DNA from: Actinoplanes xinjiangensis
GTDB lineage: Bacteria > Actinomycetota > Actinomycetes > Mycobacteriales > Micromonosporaceae
NCBI RefSeq assembly: GCF_003148685.1
Contig: NZ_QGGR01000003.1
Coordinates: forward strand, 434,001-498,000
Length of the DNA stretch: 64,000 bases
Direction of reading: 5' to 3'
Shown here: one piece after another, positions 1-8,409 of the stretch
Layout of the letters: each line of letters opens with the position of its first letter
Numbering within the stretch: the first letter of the stretch is position 1
The notes under the pieces: model-generated
Databases searched by the model: none
What the model saw: only the letters and a program-made list of their open reading frames with translations
What the model was told of the DNA's origin: nothing
Program-made: the position numbers and the translations under genes

Positions 1-388
1 CCTCCAGGGCGACCGGGTGCAGCGGCATGCGGACGGCCACCTGCCCGCCGGTGTCACCGAGATCCCACTGGAGGCTGGGCGAGTGCTCCACGATGATGGT
101 CAGCGGGCCCGGCCAGAACGCGTCGGCCAGCTCACGGGCCGCCCTGGGCAGCGAGTAGACCAGACCGTCCAGCGTGTGCCGGGAGCCGACCAGCACCGGC
201 GGCGGCACCCGGCGGTCCGAGCCGCGGGCGTGGTGCAGCTGGGTGATCGCGTGGGTGGCGAACGCGTCGGCGCCCACCCCGTAGACCGTGTCGGTGGGGA
301 AGACCACGAGCTCGCCGCTCTTGGCCGCCTCGACGGCAGCGGCGATGCCGCGGTCCCGGTCCGCGACGGTGGCGCAGTCGTAGAGCAT
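1..388 (-). CDS. tsaC: Threonylcarbamoyl-AMP synthase (Sua5/YrdC/YwlC family), 3' end cut by window
   Basis: Read on the minus strand from ATG at 388, the protein begins MLYDCATVADRDRG and continues with the YrdC hallmark FPTDTVYGVGADAF, then a WPGPLT motif and a VRMP motif. This family makes threonylcarbamoyl-AMP from threonine, bicarbonate and ATP for the t6A37 modification of ANN-decoding tRNAs. The gene lies 24 bases downstream of prmC on the same strand, the usual actinobacterial order. About 129 residues are visible; the C-terminal part lies beyond base 1. An in-frame GTG just upstream (391) is an alternative start. Confidence 0.9.
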   Translation of the reverse strand, partial: MLYDCATVADRDRGIAAAVEAAKSGELVVFPTDTVYGVGADAFATHAITQLHHARGSDRRVPPPVLVGSRHTLDGLVYSLPRAARELADAFWPGPLTIIVEHSPSLQWDLGDTGGQVAVRMPLHPVALE

Positions 389-412
389 CACGAGATGCAG
401 TGTGCCATGCGG

Positions 413-1300
413 CTACGCACCGTCCCACCGGCGGCGGGCGGTCGCGTACCGGGGGCGGCCGGTGAGGTCGTCGTGTGCGGTCACCTCGATGAACCGGCCG
501 TCCGCGCGGAGCAGCTCGGGAACCGCCTCGCCGTGCACGTCGTCGTGCTCGATACCGACCGATCCACCGGGTTTGAGCAGCACCGCGGCCAGCGCGACGA
601 CCGGCCGGATCACGTCGAGACCGTCCGCGCCGCCGAAGACCGCCTCGGCCGGGTCGTGGCCGGCCACCTCCGGCGGGACCTCGGTGCCGTCCGGAACGTA
701 CGGCGGGTTGCAGAGCAGCACGTCCACCGCACCGTGCAGATCGGACAGCAGGCCGGGATCGGTGACGTCGCCGGCCACCACCTCGACCACCGGGTACGCC
801 GCGGTGTTGCGGCGCAGCCAGGCCAGTGCCGCCGGCGACCGCTCCACGGCGATCACCCGCCCGGCCCTCGTCTCGTCGGCGATCGCGATCGCGATGGCGC
901 CGCTGCCACTGCACAGGTCGACCACGAGCGCGCCCGGCCCGGCCCGCTCGGCGCCCCACCCGGCCAGCAGCTCGGTCTCCGGCCGGGGCACGAAGACCCC
1001 GTCACCGACGGCCGGCTCCACGTGCCGGAACGCGGCCGTGCCGAGCAGGTGCTGCAACGGGATCCGGGCGGCCCGCCGCTCGACCAGCTCGCGGAAGCGG
1101 GCCAGCTCCGCGGGCCGGATCGCGTCGATCAGCAGCAGCCGGCCCCGGGGCACCCCGAGCACGTGCGCGACGAGCAGCTCGGCGTCGACCCGGGGGGACG
1201 CCACCCCGGCTCTCGCGAGATCGGCGGTCGCCACTGCCAGCTCCGGCGCCAGGCGCGCCCGATCCGTGCTCTCGCGGGGGTGTTCGTGTCGCGGTGTCAC
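413..1300 (-). CDS. prmC: Release factor glutamine N5-methyltransferase PrmC (HemK)
   Basis: A 295-residue class I SAM-dependent methyltransferase. The SAM-binding loop VVDLCSGSGAIAIAIA and the catalytic NPPY motif (NPPYVPDG) are both present, and an N-terminal helical substrate-recognition domain precedes them. It methylates the glutamine of the GGQ motif of RF1 and RF2. I chose the GTG at 1300 (VTPRHEHPRE) because the open frame upstream to 1543 crosses the divergent neighbour and has no PrmC character. In most actinomycetes prmC directly follows prfA; here two plus-strand genes (1368-4240) separate them. The divergent gap to the GGDEF gene is only about 67 bp, so the two promoters must be compact or overlapping. 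Confidence 0.93.
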   Translation of the reverse strand: MTPRHEHPRESTDRARLAPELAVATADLARAGVASPRVDAELLVAHVLGVPRGRLLLIDAIRPAELARFRELVERRAARIPLQHLLGTAAFRHVEPAVGDGVFVPRPETELLAGWGAERAGPGALVVDLCSGSGAIAIAIADETRAGRVIAVERSPAALAWLRRNTAAYPVVEVVAGDVTDPGLLSDLHGAVDVLLCNPPYVPDGTEVPPEVAGHDPAEAVFGGADGLDVIRPVVALAAVLLKPGGSVGIEHDDVHGEAVPELLRADGRFIEVTAHDDLTGRPRYATARRRWDGA

Positions 1301-1367
1301 GGCATAATCATGGGACGTCGCGCACGCGGGCCCGCCGGCGACCCGCCGATGCCGTGGGAGGCGCCTG

Positions 1368-2864
1368 GTGAGTTGGTTGGACCAGCTCGCGGAACACGTC
1401 GATGAGCTGCGCCACGCCGGGGAGCTCCAGCAGAACGGGCAGTCGGCGACGGCCCTGCCGATCCTGGACCGCGTGCTCGCGTCCGCCTCGAATCCGGCCA
1501 CCCGGGCGTACGCACTGGTGCAGCGGTTCGGCGCACTCATCAACCTGGGCCGGATCGGTGAGCTGGCCGCCGCGATGGCGGCCGCCGCCGAGGCGGTCCG
1601 TGAGGTGCCCGATCCCTATCTGCGCGGGCAGATGCACGCGTTCGCCGCTCTCGGCGCCCATCTGCAGAGCAATCTGGACCGCGGGGTGACCCACCTGGTG
1701 CAGGCGGCCCGCGCGCTGGCCGCCGTTCCGGAGCGTGACTCGGAGACCGCCTGGGGCTGGCACGACCTCGCCATGGCCTACTCCTACCTGGGCTTCCACG
1801 GGCAGGCGCTGACCGCGGTGGAGCAGGCCCGGGAGATCGGCGCGGCCGCCGGGCTGGCACCGGAGGTGTTCGCCGCCCCCGGCATCCGGCTGCGCAACGC
1901 GGTCGCCCTCGACCATCACGGCGACACCGACGGCTGCCTGCGGGTGCTGCGCGACATGGACGCCGAGTTGTCCCGCTACCTCGCCACCGACCGGCTGCGG
2001 CCGGGCAGCCGCACGGTGTACGGCTACGCGCTGGCCCGCCGTGCCGCGCTCGGCGAGCCCACCGCCCCGGAGGCGGGCCGCTGGCTGACCGGCGGCGGCG
2101 ACAGCGCCCGTACCCGGGACCTGCGGCATCTCGGCTCGGTCTGTCTCTCCATCGCGTCCGGCCGGCCGCAGCAGGCGCTGGCCATGCTGGCCGCCGTGCC
2201 GGTCTCGGCCGAGGTGCTCGGACCCGCCGAGCCGGCCCGGCTGCGCAGCATCTGCCACGCCAGCGCGGGTGACCACGCCGCCGCGCACACCGCCGACCGG
2301 TATGCGTTCCGGCTCGCCGCCCTGCGCATCGACCAGCTCCGCGACGGCTACCTGGACGGGGTGGCCGCCCGTCTCGACGCCCAGGAGACGCACCGCGACC
2401 CCGGGCGGTACGGCGACGAGACCCTGACCGACCCGCTGACCGGTCTGCCCAATCGCCGTCAGCTGGAGCGATACGTGGATACGCTGCTGTCCCGCGGCGA
2501 ACGGGCCGCTGTCGGCGTCTGTGACGTGATCGGTTTCACCACCGTCAACCTGCGGCACGGACGGCACTGTGGCGACCTGGTGCTACAACGGATCGCCGGT
2601 GTACTGCACCGCGTGATGCGGCGTGGTGACTTCGTGGCCCGGTTCGCCGGCGACGAGTTCGTGCTGGTTCTTCCGGGGGCCGGCCCGCACCAGGCGGCCG
2701 AGGTGGCGCGGCGCATCGGCGCGGCCGCCACGACCGAGAACTGGCAGGCCCTGGTGCCGGGCACGTCGATCGGCCTGGCTTCGGGCTGGTCGGAGGTGGG
2801 GGCCAACGGGCGGGGACTGAGCGCGGCACTGGCGGCCGCGGCAGCGAGCAGGAAACCTACGTGA
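1368..2864 (+). CDS. GGDEF-domain protein with N-terminal TPR-like helical region
   Basis: A 498-residue protein. Residues 1-340 are alanine-rich helices with TPR-like spacing and no membrane segment. Residues 350-498 form a GGDEF domain: it opens with DPLTGLPNRR, has an RxxD inhibitory-site motif (R418-D421) and the signature reads AGDEF (427-431). Diguanylate cyclases make cyclic di-GMP from two GTP. The first metal-ligand aspartate (D386) and an asparagine at the guanine-binding position (N394) are present, but the GG pair is AG and the DxDxF segment is altered to DVIGF, so activity is uncertain and it could be a c-di-GMP or GTP sensor. GTG start at 1368 has GGGAGG upstream. The stop overlaps the next start by 4 bases (GTGA), so the two genes are translationally coupled. 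Confidence 0.85.
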   Translation: MSWLDQLAEHVDELRHAGELQQNGQSATALPILDRVLASASNPATRAYALVQRFGALINLGRIGELAAAMAAAAEAVREVPDPYLRGQMHAFAALGAHLQSNLDRGVTHLVQAARALAAVPERDSETAWGWHDLAMAYSYLGFHGQALTAVEQAREIGAAAGLAPEVFAAPGIRLRNAVALDHHGDTDGCLRVLRDMDAELSRYLATDRLRPGSRTVYGYALARRAALGEPTAPEAGRWLTGGGDSARTRDLRHLGSVCLSIASGRPQQALAMLAAVPVSAEVLGPAEPARLRSICHASAGDHAAAHTADRYAFRLAALRIDQLRDGYLDGVAARLDAQETHRDPGRYGDETLTDPLTGLPNRRQLERYVDTLLSRGERAAVGVCDVIGFTTVNLRHGRHCGDLVLQRIAGVLHRVMRRGDFVARFAGDEFVLVLPGAGPHQAAEVARRIGAAATTENWQALVPGTSIGLASGWSEVGANGRGLSAALAAAAASRKPT

Positions 2865-4240
2865 GCATGTCCGTGATCGACCTCGGCGACGTCAGCCACC
2901 TACCCGACGAGCCGGAGGGCTATCCGGGTGGTCACCCCGGGCTCGGGCGGTTTCGTGTCGGGCGGCTCGCGAAGGCCGCGATAGCGGTGGTCGTCACCCT
3001 GGCGGCCGGTGGTTCCGCGCTGCCCGGCCCGCCCGTGCTGCGCGAGGTGTGGTCGGTGCCGGTCTCCCCCGAGCAGTCGATGACTGTCGACGACGACTCG
3101 GTGTACCTGCATCGTCCCGCCGACAACGGGACCGAGCTGACCGAGCTGACCGCCTACGACCTGGGGACCGGCCGGGTTCGCTGGACCAGGCGGGTCGACA
3201 CCGGCCCGTCCTGGTTGGGCGCGGCACCACAACACGGGGTGCTGCTGCTCCCCGGCGACGAGCAGTCGATCGAGGTCAAGTCGCCGGACGGCGCGATGAT
3301 GAGCTACTCCTACGCCGGTTCGCTGACGGCCCTCGACCCGGCCACCGGCGAGCAACTGTGGCAGCGCCCCGGCGCTCAGCACTGGGCGGACACCGGCGAC
3401 ACGCTGCTGATGTACGAGCGGGACCGGACCGGCACGCTCACCTGGCTCCGGCAGGTCCGGATCCGGGACGGCTCGATCGTCTGGGAGCGGCGCGCGCCGG
3501 CGAACGCCGACACCGTGGACGTCCAGTTCGGCGGCGACACCCCGGAGCGGATCGTCACCGCCGGCCCGGGGGGCCGGCTGACGGTGCTGCGCTACGCCGA
3601 CGGCACTCACGTGACGTCCCGGTCCCTGCCGTGGCAGTCGGTGTCGCCCGAAACCGGTGTGGGCAGCAACCTCGGCACCGTGAAAGGGCGGCTCGTCGTC
3701 GTCGACACCGGTCTGAAGGGCGACGCCGACCGGAGCCGGGTGACCGTCTACCGGACCGACAGCCTGGTCCCGCTGTGGAGCCGCGACAGCAAGGGGTGGG
3801 CGAACGTGCAGGACTGCGGGCCGCTGGTCTGCCTCAGCACCGCGGAAGGGCTCTTCGAGGCGGTCGACCCGGAGACCGGCACCCCACGCTGGACAATGAC
3901 GGGCAGCCCGTTCATCGGCGCCGTCGCTGGCGGGGAGCGCCTGCTGATCCCCGGTATCGAGGAGGACCAGAAGCAGACCCTCGTCGACGCGGCGACCGGG
4001 CGGGCGATCGGGTCCACCACCGCCGGCGGCGTACTGTCCGTGGACCACGAGGAGGGCACGGCGATGCTGCTGCGCCACCTCGATCCGGCCACCAGCGTCC
4101 TGAGCCGGATCGACACCACCACCGGGCACACCACCGTGCTCGGCCTCCTCCCGGCCGGCGATCAGATTCTCTACGGCGGATCGGGACGCCGGATCGTCTG
4201 CATGCTCGGCGACCGGATGGTCGTCATGACCGCCGGGTGA
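2861..4240 (+). CDS. Membrane-anchored PQQ-like beta-propeller protein
   Basis: A 459-residue protein with a short cytoplasmic N-terminus, one hydrophobic segment at about residues 38-56 ([19 protein letters not shown]) and a long extracytoplasmic part built of PQQ-type propeller blades. Repeated motifs of the kind [27 protein letters not shown] and [10 protein letters not shown] support this. Such domains bind proteins or ligands in the envelope; no catalytic residues are visible and PQQ binding itself is unlikely. The gene is coupled to the GGDEF gene by a 4-base overlap, suggesting that an external sensory input and an internal nucleotide-signalling protein work together (inference). Its 3' end overlaps the convergent prfA 3' end by 17 bp. 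Confidence 0.85.
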   Translation: MSMSVIDLGDVSHLPDEPEGYPGGHPGLGRFRVGRLAKAAIAVVVTLAAGGSALPGPPVLREVWSVPVSPEQSMTVDDDSVYLHRPADNGTELTELTAYDLGTGRVRWTRRVDTGPSWLGAAPQHGVLLLPGDEQSIEVKSPDGAMMSYSYAGSLTALDPATGEQLWQRPGAQHWADTGDTLLMYERDRTGTLTWLRQVRIRDGSIVWERRAPANADTVDVQFGGDTPERIVTAGPGGRLTVLRYADGTHVTSRSLPWQSVSPETGVGSNLGTVKGRLVVVDTGLKGDADRSRVTVYRTDSLVPLWSRDSKGWANVQDCGPLVCLSTAEGLFEAVDPETGTPRWTMTGSPFIGAVAGGERLLIPGIEEDQKQTLVDAATGRAIGSTTAGGVLSVDHEEGTAMLLRHLDPATSVLSRIDTTTGHTTVLGLLPAGDQILYGGSGRRIVCMLGDRMVVMTAG

Positions 4241-5315
4241 ACTCCGTGTCGCCGGCCAGCCGGGCCGCCCGGTCCGCGCCGGCGAGCGCGTCCAGGACGC
4301 CGTCCAGTTCACCGCCGAGCACCAGGTCCAGGTTGTAGGCGGTGTAGCCGATGCGGTGGTCGGTGATCCGGTTCTGCGGGTAGTTGTAGGTGCGGACCCG
4401 CTCGGAGCGGTCGACCGTACGCACCTGGGCCTTGCGGGCGTCACCGGCCGCCGCGTCCGCCGCCTCCTGGGCCACCGCCAGCAGCCGGGAGCGCAGGATC
4501 CGCATCGCCGACTCCTTGTTCTGGAGCTGGCTCTTCTCGTTCTGGCAGCTAACCACGGTGCCGGTGGGCAGGTGCGTGATCCGGACCGCGGAGTCGGTGG
4601 TGTTGACCGACTGACCACCCGGACCGGACGAACGGAACACGTCGATCCGCAGGTCACCCGGCTCGATGTGGATCTCGACGTCCTCGGCCTCGGGCAGCAC
4701 CAGCACGCCGGCGGCCGAGGTGTGGATGCGGCCCTGGGACTCGGTGACCGGGACCCGCTGCACCCGGTGCACGCCACCCTCCCACTTGAGCCGCGACCAG
4801 ACGCCGTGACCGCCCTCGGGCAGGCCCTTCGTCTTGACCGCGACCGAGATGTCCTTGACGCCGCCCAGGTCGGACTCCTGGGAGTCGATCACCTCGACCA
4901 CCCAGCCGCGGCGCTCCGCGTACCGGGTGTACATGCGCAGCAGGTCGCCGGCGAAGAGCGCGGACTCCTGGCCGCCCTCGCCCGCCTTGATCTCTATGAT
5001 CACGTCCTTGGCGTCGCTGGGGTCGCGCGGCATCAGCATCTCGCCGAGCTTCTCCTCCAGCGCGGGCAGCACCGCGGCGACCGCCTCGACCTCGGAGGCG
5101 AACGCCGGGTCCTCGGCGGCCAGTTCCTCGGCGGCGGTCAGGTCGGCGCGCGCGGCCTCCAGCTCGTTGTATGCGGCGTTCAGCGGCGCCAGCTCCGCGA
5201 ACCGGCGGCCGACCCGGCGGACCAGCGCCTGGTCGGCGTGGATCGACGGATCCTCCATCCGCTTCTCGAGGTCCGCGTACTCGGCGAGAAGGGTGCTAAG
5301 GCGGTCGTTACTCAT
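4224..5315 (-). CDS. prfA: Peptide chain release factor 1
   Basis: A 363-residue class I release factor that reads UAA and UAG. The GGQ motif that enters the peptidyl-transferase centre ([14 protein letters not shown]) and the PxT-type stop-codon recognition tripeptide ([10 protein letters not shown]) identify RF1 rather than RF2. Start ATG at 5315 ([10 protein letters not shown]) follows AGAGAAC; the longer open frame has no homology. It lies downstream of rpmE, separated by a strong hairpin. PrmC, its modifying enzyme, is encoded two genes further along the same strand. Confidence 0.97.
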   Translation of the reverse strand: MSNDRLSTLLAEYADLEKRMEDPSIHADQALVRRVGRRFAELAPLNAAYNELEAARADLTAAEELAAEDPAFASEVEAVAAVLPALEEKLGEMLMPRDPSDAKDVIIEIKAGEGGQESALFAGDLLRMYTRYAERRGWVVEVIDSQESDLGGVKDISVAVKTKGLPEGGHGVWSRLKWEGGVHRVQRVPVTESQGRIHTSAAGVLVLPEAEDVEIHIEPGDLRIDVFRSSGPGGQSVNTTDSAVRITHLPTGTVVSCQNEKSQLQNKESAMRILRSRLLAVAQEAADAAAGDARKAQVRTVDRSERVRTYNYPQNRITDHRIGYTAYNLDLVLGGELDGVLDALAGADRAARLAGDTEFTRRS

Positions 5316-5351
5316 CGTTCTCTCCCAACCCAGACGGCGGACCACATGCGA

Positions 5352-5386
5352 ACGGCGCCCGCCCCGGATTCCGGGACGGGCGCCGT
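5352..5386 (-). terminator. Hairpin after rpmE
   Basis: Arms of 17 bases (5352-5368 and 5370-5386) pair with one C/A mismatch around a single central base, giving a very GC-rich stem just after the rpmE stop and before prfA. No U tract follows, so it may be a partial terminator or a processing/stability structure between rpmE and prfA. Confidence 0.6.
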
Positions 5387-5394
5387 CGACGCGG

Positions 5395-5619
5395 TTACTT
5401 CTTCTTCGCGGCGGTGACCTTCGCGTACTTCGCCTGGAACTTCGCCACCCGGCCCGCGGTGTCGAGGACGCGCTGCTTGCCGGTGTAGAACGGGTGGCAG
5501 GCGCTGCAGGTCTCGACGCGGATCTCGCCGCCCTTGGCGGTGCTCCGGGTGCTGAAGGTGCTGCCGCAGGAGCAGATGACCTCGGTGGTCGCGTACTCCG
5601 GGTGGATGCCGCTCTTCAT
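5395..5619 (-). CDS. rpmE: 50S ribosomal protein L31, zinc-binding (C+) type
   Basis: A 74-residue protein beginning [19 protein letters not shown], with the CxC (CSC) and CxxC (CSAC) zinc ligands of the C+ form and a basic tail [10 protein letters not shown]31 bridges the ribosomal subunits. ATG at 5619 is chosen; the open frame extends upstream to 5766 but only non-homologous sequence is added. In related genomes rpmE follows rho directly; here a nitric oxide synthase gene and the RNA-repair cassette lie between them. Confidence 0.97.
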   Translation of the reverse strand: MKSGIHPEYATTEVICSCGSTFSTRSTAKGGEIRVETCSACHPFYTGKQRVLDTAGRVAKFQAKYAKVTAAKKK

Positions 5620-5829
5620 GTCTTCTCGGTCCCTCTCGAAAATGCGGGCCGCCGGGTCGCCTGTGCTGAACAGATGTGCTGAACGGCAGACGTGAACCGG
5701 AACCCTTACTGGCCGATGTACCAGTCTGCCATGCCTGGAGCCCTGGCCGGAAATCAGGAGGCGCAACTGGATTCATGCTGGTTAACGTGAGCGTCCCTTC
5801 CGGCATTCCCGCCCCTGAAAGGCATCGCC
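5620..5829. promoter_or_regulatory. Divergent intergenic region between rpmE and the RNA-repair operon
   Basis: This 210-bp gap must carry the promoters of rpmE (minus) and of the RNA-ligase operon (plus). A GAAAGG ribosome binding site precedes the ATG at 5830. I see no convincing -35/-10 pair, palindrome or known riboswitch. Confidence 0.45.
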
Positions 5830-6897
5830 ATGACGCTCCTGCACGACGTCCTCGATCCGGCCGAACTGGCCGCTGCGATCGGCAACGGGCTCGTCCGGTC
5901 GCAGCGTCACCCCAGCCGGCCGTTCCTGATCTACAACTACACCGAGGCCTGCCAGTACAGCGCGGCCTGGACGCCGGTGACGCTCGCCTGCCGCGGTCTC
6001 GTGGTGGACGCCGCCGGCCGGATCGTCGCCCGGCCGTTCCCGAAGTTCTTCAACCACAACCAGTCGCAGGCGCCGGTGCTCGACCCGGGCGCGCGGGTCA
6101 CGGTGACCGACAAGGCCGACGGCAGCCTCGGCGTGATCTACCACGACGGTTCCGGCCCGGCCGTCGCCACCCGCGGGTCCTTCGCGTCCGACCAGGCCCG
6201 GCACGCGACTCGGCTGCTGCGTACGCGCTACCCGTCCTTCGTACCGCCGCCCGGTCTGACCGTGCTCGTGGAGATCATCTACCCGGACAACCGGATCGTC
6301 ATCGACTACCGGGGGCTGGACGACCTCGTGCTGCTCGGCGCGGTGGAGATCGCGACCGGGCGGACCCACGGCCCGGAGGCGGTGCCGGAGTGGCCGGGGC
6401 CGGTCGTGGAGACGTTCGCCTACACGAGCTTCGCCGAGGCGCTGGCCGCCCCGCCGCGGGACGGCCGGGAGGGCCTGGTCGTCCACTTCACCGAGGCCGA
6501 CCAGCGGGTGAAGATCAAGTACGCGGACTACGTACGGCTGCACCGCCTGGTCACCGGGCTCACCCCGCGCAGCGTGTGGGAGATCCTCGCCACCGGCGGG
6601 GACCTGGCGGCGCTCACCGAGCCGCTGCCGGACGAGTTCCACGTCTGGGTCCGCGGTGTCGCCGCCGGACTCACCGCGGAGGTCGACGCGCGGGCCGCGG
6701 CGGTGGAGGCCGCCTACGAGACGATCATCACTTCACTGCCGGAGGGCTGGAGCCGCAAGGAGTACGCGGCGCAGGCTTCGCGCAGCGAGCACCGCGCCGA
6801 ACTGTTCCTGCGGCTCGACGGCAGGGATTACCGTCCCGGCCTGTGGCAGCGGGTTCGCCCGGCAGGTGCCCGCCCCGGAGGGGAAGACGAACAATGA
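5830..6897 (+). CDS. T4 Rnl1-type RNA ligase
   Basis: A 355-residue ATP-dependent RNA ligase of the T4 RnlA family. Nucleotidyltransferase motif I reads TDKADGS with K95 as the expected adenylated lysine; motif IV is EGLVVHF and motif V is VKIKYADY. The N-terminal region YNYTEACQYSAAWTPVTLAC-R-GLVVD is typical of the Rnl1 subgroup. Such enzymes join 3'-OH and 5'-phosphate RNA ends; T4 Rnl1 reseals host tRNA-Lys cut by the anticodon nuclease PrrC. The stop overlaps the start of the kinase-phosphatase gene by 4 bases (ATGA). The length is close to T4 Rnl1 (374 residues). The physiological substrate here is unknown. Confidence 0.88.
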   Translation: MTLLHDVLDPAELAAAIGNGLVRSQRHPSRPFLIYNYTEACQYSAAWTPVTLACRGLVVDAAGRIVARPFPKFFNHNQSQAPVLDPGARVTVTDKADGSLGVIYHDGSGPAVATRGSFASDQARHATRLLRTRYPSFVPPPGLTVLVEIIYPDNRIVIDYRGLDDLVLLGAVEIATGRTHGPEAVPEWPGPVVETFAYTSFAEALAAPPRDGREGLVVHFTEADQRVKIKYADYVRLHRLVTGLTPRSVWEILATGGDLAALTEPLPDEFHVWVRGVAAGLTAEVDARAAAVEAAYETIITSLPEGWSRKEYAAQASRSEHRAELFLRLDGRDYRPGLWQRVRPAGARPGGEDEQ

Positions 6898-7790
6898 CAC
6901 GACTGCTCATCACCAGGGGCCTGCCGGCCTCCGGCAAGACCACGTTCGCCCGCAAGCTCCAGCCGGGCGTGGTCCGGGTCAACCGGGACGACCTGCGGCG
7001 GATGCTGCACGGGCGGCCGCTGTTCACGCAGCGCGCCGAGGCTCAGGTCACCCAGGCACAGCGGGCCGCCGTCGAGGCGCTGCTGCGGGCGCGGGGCAGC
7101 GTCGTCGTCGACGACACCAACCTGCGGGCCAAGACGGTCCGCGAGTGGGCCGAGATGGCGGCACGCCACAACGCGTCGTTCGAGGTGCACGACTTCACCG
7201 ACGTGCCGGTCGACGAGTGCGTGCGGCGTGACGTCGACCGGCCTGAGGACGTGCGGGTCGGCGAGGACGCGATCCGCCGCATGCACCAGCGCTACCTGGC
7301 CGGTAGGAATCTGCCGCTGCCGGTTCCGTTCGTCGACCCGGGTGGGCCGGGCGTGATCTACCGGCCCGACCCGGAACTGCCGGAGGCGGTGCTCGTGGAC
7401 ATCGACGGGACGGTGGCGCTGATGAGCGGCCGGAGCCCGTACGACTGGGGGCGGGTCGGCGAGGACGAACCCAACCCGGCGGTCATCGCCGCGGTACGGG
7501 CGATGCACGCCGCCGGCCACGCGATCGTCTTCTGCTCCGGGCGCGACGCGGTGTGCCGCGCGGAGACCGAGGCCTGGCTGGACCTGTTCGTCGGGGTGCC
7601 GTACGAGGCGCTGTTCATGCGGCCCGAAGGCGACAGCCGGAAGGACTCGATCGTCAAGCGGGAGATCTTCGACCTCGAGGTCAGGGACCGCTGGCGGATC
7701 GTGGGGGTGTTCGACGACCGTCAACAGGTGGTACGTATGTGGCGGCAGCTCGGCCTGACCGTCTTCCAGGTGGCGGAGGGAGATTTCTAG
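6894..7790 (+). CDS. T4-type polynucleotide 5'-kinase / 3'-phosphatase
   Basis: A 298-residue two-domain protein, nearly the size of T4 Pnkp (301). The N-terminal kinase has the P-loop GLPASGKTT (K15, T16) and the NRDD motif (D32/D33) that supplies the general base. The C-terminal HAD phosphatase starts at about residue 165 with VDIDGT (D169 nucleophile, D171) and carries later motifs FCSGRD and VGVFDDR. It would remove 2',3'-cyclic phosphate or 3'-phosphate and phosphorylate the 5'-OH, making broken RNA ends ligatable. ATG at 6894 overlaps the ligase stop; the next ligase gene starts 1 base after its own stop. Confidence 0.92.
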   Translation: MTRLLITRGLPASGKTTFARKLQPGVVRVNRDDLRRMLHGRPLFTQRAEAQVTQAQRAAVEALLRARGSVVVDDTNLRAKTVREWAEMAARHNASFEVHDFTDVPVDECVRRDVDRPEDVRVGEDAIRRMHQRYLAGRNLPLPVPFVDPGGPGVIYRPDPELPEAVLVDIDGTVALMSGRSPYDWGRVGEDEPNPAVIAAVRAMHAAGHAIVFCSGRDAVCRAETEAWLDLFVGVPYEALFMRPEGDSRKDSIVKREIFDLEVRDRWRIVGVFDDRQQVVRMWRQLGLTVFQVAEGDF

Positions 7791-7791
7791 G

Positions 7792-8409
7792 GTGAAGTAC
7801 CCGCGGACGTTCCATCTGCCCGGCTCACCGGGAGCGACCGCCGACGACCGTGTTCAGCACGATCTGTCCTGGCTGGACGGCGAGCTCGTGGTGACCGAGA
7901 AAATGGACGGCGGGAACCTCACCTTCACCCGCGACACCATGTACGCCCGCTCGCTGGACTCCGGCACCCAGCCCTGGGACCGGCCGGCCAAGGCGCTGTG
8001 GGCGATGACGGCGTACCGGATACCCGACGACTGGCGTGTCTGCGGCGAGTCCATGTGGGCCCGCCGCAGCGTCGCCTACCGCGACCTGCCCGGCGTCTTC
8101 CTGGTCTTCGGCATCTGGGACGAGACGAACACCCTGCTCGGCTGGGACGACACGGTGGACTGGGCACGCCGCCTGGAGCTGCCGGTCGTCCCGGTCCTCT
8201 ACCGCGGCGGCAGCCTCTCCGAGGCGTGCGCCGCCTGGGCCGCCCAGCGGGACAGCGAGACCTCCGAGGGGTACGTGGTGCGTGCGGCCGGGCGCATCCC
8301 GGCCGCCGAGTTCGACCGCAAGCTCCTCAAGTGGGTCCGGGCCGACCACGTGCGTACCGATGCCTCCTGGCGTCACCGCGACGACTTCGCACTCAACGAG
8401 TTCGCCTAG
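7792..8409 (+). CDS. Compact RNA ligase (Rnl2-like nucleotidyltransferase)
   Basis: A 205-residue protein that is essentially only a nucleotidyltransferase domain. Motif I is TEKMDGGN (K37), motif III is CGESMWARRS, motif IIIa FLVFGIWD, motif IV SEGYVVRA and motif V KLLKWVR. This pattern fits the Rnl2/RNA_ligase family rather than DNA ligases. No C-terminal accessory domain is visible, so specificity may come from the partner proteins. GTG start at 7792 lies one base after the kinase stop. Its 3' end overlaps the convergent NOS gene by 17 bp. Two dissimilar ligases in one operon suggest different break types or successive roles (inference). Confidence 0.85.
   Translation: MKYPRTFHLPGSPGATADDRVQHDLSWLDGELVVTEKMDGGNLTFTRDTMYARSLDSGTQPWDRPAKALWAMTAYRIPDDWRVCGESMWARRSVAYRDLPGVFLVFGIWDETNTLLGWDDTVDWARRLELPVVPVLYRGGSLSEACAAWAAQRDSETSEGYVVRAAGRIPAAEFDRKLLKWVRADHVRTDASWRHRDDFALNEFA

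Noticed and set aside
17..1405. 462-codon plus-strand frame
   Set aside because: It lies antisense to tsaC and prmC, which have clear motifs; the translation is Arg/Pro-rich shadow sequence.
2900..4777. 625-codon minus-strand frame
   Set aside because: It is antisense to the propeller gene and out of frame with prfA; only shadow composition.
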